Shown piece after piece: positions 1 to 5,583 of a stretch of 12,808 bases of DNA (position 1 is its first letter; every line of letters begins with the position of its first letter). The position numbers were made by a program, and so were the translations under genes. Location: NCBI GenBank assembly GCA_007131435.1, contig SLQM01000106.1:1-12808 (forward strand). The letters run 5' to 3'. This stretch comes from Syntrophomonadaceae bacterium. GTDB lineage: Bacteria > Bacillota > Dethiobacteria > DTU022. The notes below the pieces were generated by a model. That model searched no databases and was not told the DNA's origin. It saw only the letters and a program-made list of their open reading frames with translations.

Positions 1-148
1 CTGCTCTTCGCCTTATACTAATTATAATACCTATCTGCTTTTATTAATACATTACTCTGCAGAACTATATGGAATAGAACAAAAGAAGAGTTTAGATCTA
101 CTACAAAAGGATTAGGTGACTTTAAACTGACAAGCCGGGTATGCAGAA

Positions 149-177
149 GGCCCGCGGCACGGTCGGTGCCGCAAGCC
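149..177 (-). terminator. GC-rich hairpin downstream of the SnoaL-like gene, possible weak terminator
   Basis: Two 12-base arms (149-160 and 166-177) flank a 5-base loop. Read on the minus strand they pair over all 12 positions if two G-U wobbles are allowed. The hairpin begins about 20 bases after the stop codon of the SnoaL-like gene, which is the right place for a terminator. The tail after it is only CCTTCTG, so a true U-tract is missing and termination would be weak. The rest of positions 1-148 is AT-rich, and I see no gene or recognisable site in it. Confidence 0.45.
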
Positions 178-197
178 CCCGTAATTTTGTTTTGCCC

Positions 198-638
198 TTA
201 GTGTAAGCCTTTCTCCATTTGATTAATTATAGTATTGACCAGTTTTTTGGGTAACCACTGGCTTGTTGCCTGATCAGCTATTGACAACCGGTCAAATACT
301 GTCTTTAATCTACTGATTTTTTCGCCCTCAAATTCATAGGTGCAGATCGCCAAAAATTCAACCTTTTCACCCTGCATAACCCCCGACATGGTATGCTCAA
401 AAAAGGCTTTTTCCCCCTCTACCATGATACCATGCCCGCTTTCTTCATTCTTGAAATCCTGAACATTATCTTTCAGCCAGTTAATATAGCGTTCCATACC
501 GCTCTTGCCTTTAAAATGCCCATGGGGTGTAAACCATTCAATATCGTCTGTGCAGTAAGTAAATGCTGTCTCCAGGTCAAATTTACTAATGGCTTTTACC
601 CAGCTCCGCATTGTTTCAGCTTTATTTCCCCCTAACAT
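198..638 (-). CDS. SnoaL-like / NTF2-fold protein
   Basis: Protein of 146 residues of the NTF2-like (SnoaL, ester-cyclase-like) superfamily, which covers small cone-shaped alpha+beta proteins that act as isomerases, cyclases or ligand-binding proteins. Visible family features are an N-terminal helix with MRSWVKAISKFD, then DDIEWFTPHGHFKGKSG (the W-x-x-P-x-G-x-F-x-G pattern), and the late beta strands ending in KTVFDRLSIADQ. I chose the ATG at 638 because GGAGGAGGT lies 6 bases upstream; an upstream extension to 689 has no comparable SD. A gap of more than 300 bases separates it from the gene before it, so it may have its own promoter. The fold assignment is fairly safe, but the reaction and substrate are unknown. 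Soluble, with no signal peptide or membrane segment. Confidence 0.8.
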   Translation of the reverse strand: MLGGNKAETMRSWVKAISKFDLETAFTYCTDDIEWFTPHGHFKGKSGMERYINWLKDNVQDFKNEESGHGIMVEGEKAFFEHTMSGVMQGEKVEFLAICTYEFEGEKISRLKTVFDRLSIADQATSQWLPKKLVNTIINQMEKGLH

Positions 639-669
639 GAAGCTACCTCCTCCCCGTATTATTGTTCGA

Positions 670-682
670 CAGGTTAAACCTG
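670..682. repeat. Short perfect inverted repeat before the SnoaL-like gene
   Basis: CAGGTT and AACCTG flank one central base, giving a 6+1+6 inverted repeat 17 bases upstream of the SD of the SnoaL-like gene. The single-base spacer makes it a better fit to a dimeric repressor operator than to an RNA hairpin. Chance occurrence is possible. Confidence 0.35.
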
Positions 683-694
683 CCGGCACTCTTA

Positions 695-711
695 CCCTTC
701 AAGCAGAAGGG
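695..711 (-). promoter_or_regulatory. Leader hairpin upstream of the SnoaL-like gene
   Basis: CCCTTC and GAAGGG form a perfect 6-base stem around a 5-base loop in the presumed leader. No U-tract follows, so it is not a classic terminator. It could be a structural element of the leader or a chance hairpin. Confidence 0.3.
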
Positions 712-896
712 CTTTCAAGATAAGCAGTTTAAGATGGCATTACCTCCTTCCATTTCAGTGAAGACCAGTGTTCAGGCGCCCGCGGCGCGCCGGGATAGGC
801 GTGATGAGCGATTTAAGCCAAGCTTAGGATTTACAGCTCCTGGTTTGGTTTTAACTGCTTTGTTCAAGGGTGGCTTTAAGAAAAATGCTTAATGGA

Positions 897-925
897 AATA
901 GATTGTTTTATGCAGTAAATATCAA
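897..925 (-). promoter_or_regulatory. Possible sigma-A type promoter for the SnoaL-like gene
   Basis: On the minus strand TTGATA (920-925) is separated by exactly 17 bases from TCTATT (897-902). The -35 box matches 5 of 6 consensus bases and the -10 box 4 of 6. The setting is the AT-rich end of the gap just after the CbiZ-like gene. Matches of this quality occur by chance in AT-rich DNA. Confidence 0.3.
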
Positions 926-961
926 TTTTGTGGTCAATTAGTATGGTCTTCTATAATTATT

Positions 962-2092
962 TCATTTTTCCTGCTTATTAGCTGAAGAATTTTTGGCAGC
1001 GAGCAGAGCCCAGTTCGCGGCAAAGGCTTCCGGCAGCAAGGCCGGCCCCTGGCTGTCAGCAGGCAGCGGCATACTGAGGCCGGGAAGCGGGTACCCGGAA
1101 AGGTTGGCCAGGTCTGAGAGCAGGAGCGCTGCCAGCCTTGAGGCTTCGTCCCGGCCAATTAAGTTCCAGTGCAGGAGATCTAAGAGGTGGGCGTAGAGCG
1201 TGGCAATACCGATATAGCGATCGTCACTGTCAACAGCCTTTAAAGCCCGGCTGAATGGTTCCTGGCCCATTTCCCGGTCCGCAGCAGCGGACTGGTAAAG
1301 GGCGAACATTTTAGCTTCGTGCAGGCCAAACCTTTTCATCCGCTTTAATACCGATCCGCAGGCATAGTTCCTGAAGCCGATATCTGCCACCAGCGCTTCT
1401 TTAACTGTCTTTTTCACTACCCTGCCGATATATTCGCCCAGCTTGCTGTGGTGCCCGGCATCGGTCAGCGCGGTTGGGGATTGAAGGTTGCTGACGATTA
1501 TTACCCCGTCGGTGCCTGAACCGGTGGCCAGGCCGCTTGAGGTGCAGCTGGGGGCAAGCAGTTCCTGCAGGGCGGCTGTTTTTGCCTCGGTGGCGGTAAC
1601 AAGCGCTTTAGCCAGGGCGCCGGCATCGAGGCTGGCATCAATAAAGAGGAAAATATTTATTGTTCCCGGCTCAACCGGGGTTGGCACCCCTGCCTTTTCA
1701 TGCCAGCAGGCCGGGTCGCCCGCCCTGCTGCCGTTAACATCTATGCCGGCAGTAGCCAGGGCAGTTACGGAAAAATCCCTGAATTTTTCACTGTTCGGCC
1801 GGGCATATTTCATCATCGCAGCGGTGCTGAGGCCGGTTGTTTCATGCGGGGGCAGTTTTAGTTCATTGGCGATTAGGCTTAAATGCTCGCGGTTGGTGGG
1901 GGCGCGCATTTCGCAGCGGCCGTCGGGGGAATTGTAAACTTCGCAGTAATTAAAGAGGTAACCAATATCTTCCCGGCAGCCACCATTTAAATAAGATGTG
2001 CTTAACACCCTGCCGGGCTGGCTGAGTTCAAATATCATAAACTGGTCTTTGCGGCGCAGGCTAATTAACCCGGGCAGTTTTATCAAGTCCAC
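962..2092 (-). CDS. cbiZ: Adenosylcobinamide amidohydrolase (CbiZ family) with C-terminal extension
   Basis: CbiZ removes the lower-ligand (nucleotide) loop of adenosyl-cobamides by hydrolysing the amide bond to the aminopropanol arm, giving adenosylcobyric acid, so that a scavenged corrinoid can be rebuilt with the cell's preferred lower ligand. The 376-residue protein shows the family pattern: VLSTSYLNGGCREDIGY (about 29-45), TGLSTAAMM (86-94), VTALATAGIDVNGSRAGDP (109-127), and TDGVIIVSN then HSKLGEYIG (194-223). These account for residues 1 to about 240, close to the usual length of the family. The remaining roughly 135 residues are an extra helical-looking region that I cannot assign. 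The start is GTG at 2092, with GGAGG 10 bases upstream. An ATG at 2099 is in another frame and runs to a stop after a few codons. It follows a 40-codon remnant by 23 bases. A corrinoid-salvage role fits the MttB-family gene nearby. Confidence 0.85.
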   Translation of the reverse strand: MDLIKLPGLISLRRKDQFMIFELSQPGRVLSTSYLNGGCREDIGYLFNYCEVYNSPDGRCEMRAPTNREHLSLIANELKLPPHETTGLSTAAMMKYARPNSEKFRDFSVTALATAGIDVNGSRAGDPACWHEKAGVPTPVEPGTINIFLFIDASLDAGALAKALVTATEAKTAALQELLAPSCTSSGLATGSGTDGVIIVSNLQSPTALTDAGHHSKLGEYIGRVVKKTVKEALVADIGFRNYACGSVLKRMKRFGLHEAKMFALYQSAAADREMGQEPFSRALKAVDSDDRYIGIATLYAHLLDLLHWNLIGRDEASRLAALLLSDLANLSGYPLPGLSMPLPADSQGPALLPEAFAANWALLAAKNSSANKQEK

Positions 2093-2115
2093 CTGGCATG
2101 ATCCTCCAGAGCTAT

Positions 2116-2238
2116 TTATGAGCTAGAAAGCCTTTCAGCAGGATGCTGGCGATAGATTTTGCCTTCCTTTTCCACCAGGTGCCTGGAATCAGAACCCTCG
2201 CCGTTTCCGGTTATGATGTTACCGTGAAATACGCGCAT
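2116..2238 (-). pseudogene. Truncated amidohydrolase N-terminus (40 residues)
   Basis: A short frame preceded by GGGGG and starting at ATG 2238 encodes MRVFHGNIITGNGEGSDSRH, then LVEKEGKIY and a short tail. The NIITGNG...LVEKEGKIY pattern is that of the first beta strands of metal-dependent amidohydrolases (for example imidazolonepropionase- or dihydroorotase-like proteins, typically opening with xxNGxIITGDG...VEDGKI). No HxH metal site or TIM barrel follows: the frame stops at 2116 and the CbiZ-like gene begins 23 bases later. I therefore read it as the remnant of a deleted amidohydrolase. It could instead be a small translated peptide coupled to CbiZ, since it has an SD-like site and a tight junction. 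The similarity is short, so the family call is tentative. Confidence 0.5.
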
Positions 2239-2282
2239 TTTAAACAGCCCCCTATGAATGCTGTAAATTTTAAATTGCATAT

Positions 2283-2299
2283 AAAAAATCACCAGTGAT
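2283..2299 (-). terminator. Weak hairpin with T-run after the C69 hydrolase gene
   Basis: On the minus strand ATCA-CTGG-TGAT is followed directly by six T, about 20 bases after the stop of the C69-like gene. The position and T-run suit an intrinsic terminator, but the stem is only 4 to 5 pairs with few GC pairs, so it would be leaky at best. Confidence 0.35.
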
Positions 2300-2319
2300 C
2301 AGTTTTTAACGGTTGAATA

Positions 2320-3642
2320 TTAGGTTCTGACCAGCTTGGCGTTTTGCTTGTTCCAGTAGGCGCGAAAATAGGGGTTTCCATCTAGTTTGCCCGGTTTATC
2401 GGGGTCAGGAATGCCGGCAAAGGTCTCATCGAGCAGTTTTTCTTCGGCCGCCAGGGCCTGGTCCATCAGGTCAAGCAGTTTGCTGCGGTTGCCCAGGTCC
2501 CCTTTCAGGCTGTCAAGCTCTTGATCAATCCAGGCTTCAATCCTGTCCCGTTCAGCAAGGTATGCATCGAGGTCCGGAACTTTGTTGACCAGAACATGGC
2601 GGTGCAGCTTTTCCCTGCGCACCCAGAATTCCAGGGCTTCAATATCTTCTTCCTCGGCAAAAGAGAAGTTTTCGCCTTCAATCAGCCAGTAAGGCTTGTA
2701 GAGGGCCAGGCAGGGGGTTGAGCCGCCTGTCAGCAGGTAGGTGTGATTTTCGCCGTCCAGGGAGGCAATATAGCTGCCCGTGGTATGATCGCCGTAGAGG
2801 AAGCCGGCATGCATGCAGACACTTTTCAGCGAATGCCTGGCAAACTGTTTTCCTTCAAGCCCTTCCTCGTGGGAACGCAGGATGCCGCGCATGGTCTGCA
2901 TGGTGATCCGGCCCTTCTCTTTCTGCAGCACGCTGCTGCAGGTTCCTTCCCTGTCCAGCGAACCGCTGAACCTGGTGATCAGGGGATCGGTGTAGCACTT
3001 GGCAAAATGGAAGTCCCCTTCACCTTTGCACCAGCCTTTTTCAACGGCATGCTTAACCAGCTCCGGGTGGCAGAGGTCATAGGAGCTGCCGATACTGAGA
3101 CGGTTCGAAATTGCCCGCACATCTTTTATTTCTTCTGCCGCCCAGTAATCACCGGCCGTCTCCAGCAGCCAGGCTGTCTTTGGATCGGCGATTAAAAATG
3201 AATTGTGATAAAAGAACTTCTTTTCGTAACCGCAGTTTCCACCCTGGCCGTGGCGGCCAAGCAGATCGATCATGAGGTGCAGCGCTTCTTCGCTGTTCTG
3301 GCAGCGCTCCAGGGCCAGGCGCAGCAGATCCATGCCGAGCAGGCTTTCCGGGCCCTGTTTTTCCCGGGTGAAGGCAGCCTCGTTGCCAATATTTAGCCCG
3401 AACTCGTTACAGCCCATCTCTGCGCCCCACATCCAGGAGGGTTTCAGCAGCAGCGCTTCAAATGTTTCTTCAACCTGGTCGATTTCAATATAGGTGCACT
3501 TTAATTTACTTCCTTTTTCGTTTTTCCTGCGGGGAACCCTGATCGTTAAAAGCGGTTCATTGGGCTGGCGGTCGCTGTTCTTGGCAAAAATTACAGAACC
3601 ATCAGCGGTTGAATTGCCCAGGGCAACCATGGTATCGCACAT
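2320..3642 (-). CDS. C69-family / secernin-like N-terminal nucleophile hydrolase
   Basis: This 440-residue protein belongs to the Ntn-hydrolase group that includes C69 dipeptidases and secernins. In these enzymes the N-terminal Cys, exposed by removal of Met, attacks amide or peptide bonds. The opening MCDTMVALGNSTADG, then FAKNSDRQPNEP (about residues 19-30) and EMGCNEFGLNIGNEA (about 75-89), is the classic secernin/C69 signature; Cys2 would be the nucleophile. I chose the ATG at 3642 because it puts Cys at position 2, as the mechanism requires, and has GGGAGG 8 bases upstream. A longer form from 3699 would bury the Cys and lacks an SD. No signal peptide, so cytoplasmic. It lies behind the terminator of the transporter gene and probably has its own promoter. 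The real substrate is unknown: a dipeptide or another amide. Confidence 0.85.
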   Translation of the reverse strand: MCDTMVALGNSTADGSVIFAKNSDRQPNEPLLTIRVPRRKNEKGSKLKCTYIEIDQVEETFEALLLKPSWMWGAEMGCNEFGLNIGNEAAFTREKQGPESLLGMDLLRLALERCQNSEEALHLMIDLLGRHGQGGNCGYEKKFFYHNSFLIADPKTAWLLETAGDYWAAEEIKDVRAISNRLSIGSSYDLCHPELVKHAVEKGWCKGEGDFHFAKCYTDPLITRFSGSLDREGTCSSVLQKEKGRITMQTMRGILRSHEEGLEGKQFARHSLKSVCMHAGFLYGDHTTGSYIASLDGENHTYLLTGGSTPCLALYKPYWLIEGENFSFAEEEDIEALEFWVRREKLHRHVLVNKVPDLDAYLAERDRIEAWIDQELDSLKGDLGNRSKLLDLMDQALAAEEKLLDETFAGIPDPDKPGKLDGNPYFRAYWNKQNAKLVRT

Positions 3643-3712
3643 ATACAAGCCCTCCCTTATAACATTTTCATGAGATTTTCGCTTGCCCTTTTGCTTCATG
3701 TTTTGCTTGATA

Positions 3713-3743
3713 TTTATAGATCTTCTTGCTTGAATAAATTCAA
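3713..3743 (-). promoter_or_regulatory. Possible promoter with overlapping palindrome for the C69 hydrolase gene
   Basis: On the minus strand TTGAAT (3738-3743) and TATAAA (3713-3718) are separated by 19 bases, a little wide. The -35 box is one arm of a perfect palindrome at 3730-3743 (TTGAAT, 2 bases, ATTCAA). A protein bound there would cover the -35 region, so the site looks like an operator. It sits 71 bases upstream of the chosen start and downstream of the transporter terminator, where a new promoter is expected. The spacing and AT-richness keep confidence low. Confidence 0.35.
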
Positions 3744-3854
3744 CACCAGGGGAAAAAATCCTTTAAAGGCAAACAGCCAATCTTAATACCTGCCCATTGT
3801 CATGTTCAACACCTGCTGAGCTGGCTGCCCGGGACATCCCGGTTAAATGAATGG

Positions 3855-3882
3855 AAAAACCGGGCCCGCTTAGCGGACCCGG
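3855..3882 (-). terminator. Strong intrinsic terminator after the BCCT transporter gene
   Basis: Read on the minus strand, CCGGGTCCGC and GCGGGCCCGG pair over 10 positions (one G-U) around a 3-base loop, followed by TTTTT. It lies about 38 bases after the transporter's stop codon and is the clearest terminator in the window, so it probably ends the long operon that enters from the right edge. A second inverted repeat (CCGGGA, 2 bases, TCCCGG, at 3829-3842) follows just downstream. Confidence 0.85.
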
Positions 3883-3919
3883 CCACAAGTTAATCCAACT
3901 AAAAAATGAAGCTGCTCAA

Positions 3920-5467
3920 TTAACCAACTTTCTGCTCGACCTTAACTGCAACTTCAATTTTTTCATCTTCCCTAAAGGCCTTCAGTAATGAGTACATCAT
4001 GAAGACCATGATGATCATGAAGGGGAAGCCGAAGACAAAGGCCACTGTCTGTACGGCGCTTAAACCGCCGGTCAGAAGAAGCATGGCAGCGATTGAGCCG
4101 GCTACAATACCCCAGAACACCCGCAGCCAGTTGGTGGGATTAAGGGATCCCTTAGAGGTCATCATACTGACCACGTAAGTAGATGAGTCTGCGGAAGTGA
4201 TGAAGAAGATAGTTGTCAGGGTCATAGCGATAATGGAAAGCAGCCCTGAGGCCGGTAGATTGCCAAACATAGCAAAGATTGCCATGGTTGTATCAGCAAA
4301 TGTGGCATCAGCCACTCCACCTGCACCAAATAGCTCGCTGTGGATTGCAGTACCACCCATGATGGTAAACCAGATCATGCAGAGCATGGTCGGCGCCAGC
4401 AGAATACCGAAGACAAATTCCTTGATTGTTCTGCCCCTGGAAATACGGGCAATGAAACTACCGACAAAGGGCGCCCAGGTGATCCACCAGGCCCAGTAGA
4501 ACACTGTCCAGCCGCCGACCCATTCCCAACCGGCATGAGCGGCCACTGCTCCCTGGCTATCGGTAAAGAAGCTCATCCAGAGGATGTTCTGAATGTAAGC
4601 GCCAAGGGTTTCAACAAAGGTATTGATCAGGTAGCGGGTTGGCCCGATAAATAGTACGACAGTCATGAGGATAAAGAAGAGATACATGTTAATTGTACTC
4701 AGCCACTTAATACCGCGCTTGATGCCTGTTACAGCTGATATAGTAAAGAGTAAGGTAATTACAGCGATAATTCCGATTGATAGTCCGGTGGAACTCTCCA
4801 TGCCGGCAACAACGCCAAGGCCGGTTGTAATTTGCATTGCTCCCAGGCCGAGTGAGGTTGCGACTCCGAAGAGAGTAACTACGATAGTGAAGATGTCGAT
4901 TGTTTTCCCCCAGCCGCCGGCAATACCTTTTTCACCGAGCAAAGGCAGGAAAGTTGAGCTGATCAGGCCCGGCATTCCACGCCTGAACTGGAAGTAAGCA
5001 AGGGCCATGGCTACTACACCGTAACAGGCCCAGGGATGCAGCCCCCAGTGGAAGAATGAGTAACGCATTGCTTCAATAGCCGCTTCCTGAGTACCGGGCT
5101 CGGCAAAAGGAGGGCCGGCGAAGTGAAAGATCGGTTCTGCGGCGCCCCAGAATACAAGACCAATTCCCATCCCTGCTGCAAAGAGCATGGCGAACCAGGT
5201 GGCTGTGCTAAATTCAGGCCTTTCGTCATCTTTGCCAAGACGAATTTGACCATACTTGCTGAAAGCAAGAACCAGGCAAAAAATGAGGAAAAGCATGGTC
5301 AAAACTAGATATAGCCAACCGAGATTTGCTATGACGAAATCGAATATGGCCTGGAAATTTGTTTGCATTGCTGCCGGATTTAACATTGTTATGCCTACAA
5401 AAAGCAGGCAAAACAGGGCGGCAAGCCAGAAAACAGTCTTATCATAATCTCCAAATAGCTTATTCAT
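3920..5467 (-). CDS. BCCT-family betaine/quaternary amine transporter
   Basis: Membrane carrier of 515 residues from the betaine/choline/carnitine transporter family, with about 12 hydrophobic segments. It keeps the hallmarks of the sodium-coupled betaine carriers: GMGIGLVFWGAAEP (99-112, the glycine-rich stretch of BetP), HWGLHPWACY (140-149, holding the two Trp and the Tyr of the aromatic substrate cage), and YWAWWITWAPFVGSF (325-339, the four-Trp motif) followed by IARISRGRTIKEF. The C-terminal tail after the last membrane span is only about 20 residues, much shorter than the osmosensing tail of BetP. I infer a role in nutrient uptake rather than osmoregulation. The start is ATG 5467 with AGGAGGT 4 bases upstream. 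It directly follows the MttB-family gene, a pairing known for quaternary amine catabolism. The ligand is probably glycine betaine, proline betaine or carnitine, but motifs alone do not decide which. Confidence 0.92.
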   Translation of the reverse strand: MNKLFGDYDKTVFWLAALFCLLFVGITMLNPAAMQTNFQAIFDFVIANLGWLYLVLTMLFLIFCLVLAFSKYGQIRLGKDDERPEFSTATWFAMLFAAGMGIGLVFWGAAEPIFHFAGPPFAEPGTQEAAIEAMRYSFFHWGLHPWACYGVVAMALAYFQFRRGMPGLISSTFLPLLGEKGIAGGWGKTIDIFTIVVTLFGVATSLGLGAMQITTGLGVVAGMESSTGLSIGIIAVITLLFTISAVTGIKRGIKWLSTINMYLFFILMTVVLFIGPTRYLINTFVETLGAYIQNILWMSFFTDSQGAVAAHAGWEWVGGWTVFYWAWWITWAPFVGSFIARISRGRTIKEFVFGILLAPTMLCMIWFTIMGGTAIHSELFGAGGVADATFADTTMAIFAMFGNLPASGLLSIIAMTLTTIFFITSADSSTYVVSMMTSKGSLNPTNWLRVFWGIVAGSIAAMLLLTGGLSAVQTVAFVFGFPFMIIMVFMMYSLLKAFREDEKIEVAVKVEQKVG

Positions 5468-5469
5468 AT

Positions 5470-5542
5470 TTACCTCCTATGATTTATTTTGTATGAAACT
5501 AAAAAGATATAAATCCCTGTGCTTAGAATGAACACCTCCTTT
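5470..5542 (-). promoter_or_regulatory. Orphan near-perfect SD with possible 19-codon leader frame before the BCCT gene
   Basis: AAAGGAGGTG (5533-5542, minus strand) is an almost ideal SD, yet no ATG or TTG follows at a usable distance. The only candidate is ATT at 5529, five bases after the GGAGG core; a GTG overlaps the SD itself. From that ATT a 19-codon frame (ILSTGIYIFLVSYKINHRR) reads through the transporter's own SD and stops with TAA at 5470-5472, two bases before the transporter's ATG. That is the geometry of a coupled leader peptide. A decayed start codon or a ribosome standby site are alternatives. Confidence 0.35.
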
Positions 5543-5583
5543 GAAAAACATTTTACTCCCACCCAAAAGCTTAGGGTGAAAGC

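Larger units (their letters stand above)
639..961. other. Non-coding gap between the CbiZ-like and SnoaL-like genes
   Basis: This gap of just over 320 bases has no convincing gene. A plus-strand frame at 662-892 lacks an SD and any recognisable family. A minus-strand ATG with GGAGGT directly abutting it opens only 12 codons. What it does hold is a possible promoter (897-925), a hairpin (695-711), an inverted repeat (670-682) and the SD of the SnoaL-like gene (645-653). If the promoter is real, the transcript has a leader of roughly 250 bases, long enough for regulatory RNA. I do not recognise a known riboswitch class in it. Confidence 0.5.

Noticed and set aside
149..177. tRNA or small RNA gene suggested by the GC-rich hairpin
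   Set aside because: Only one hairpin is present; no cloverleaf arms, no T-loop motif and no acceptor stem could be formed.
783..792. CGGCGCGCCG palindrome in a locally very GC-rich spot
   Set aside because: A short self-complementary GC run with no repeat elsewhere in the window and no link to a gene start; most likely chance.
662..892. 76-codon plus-strand frame in the gap between the SnoaL-like and CbiZ-like genes
   Set aside because: No SD, overlaps the 5' end of the SnoaL-like gene's leader, low-complexity basic translation and no family match.
1488..1937. 149-codon open frame on the plus strand inside the CbiZ-like gene
   Set aside because: It lies wholly antisense to a gene with clear family motifs, has no recognisable domain, and its composition looks like the complement of the real gene.
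2743..3195. 150-codon plus-strand frame inside the C69-like gene
   Set aside because: Antisense shadow of a well supported gene; no SD and no family resemblance.
3643..3699. N-terminal 19-residue extension of the C69-like protein
   Set aside because: It would bury the catalytic Cys that must be exposed after Met removal, and it has no SD, whereas the internal ATG has a strong one.
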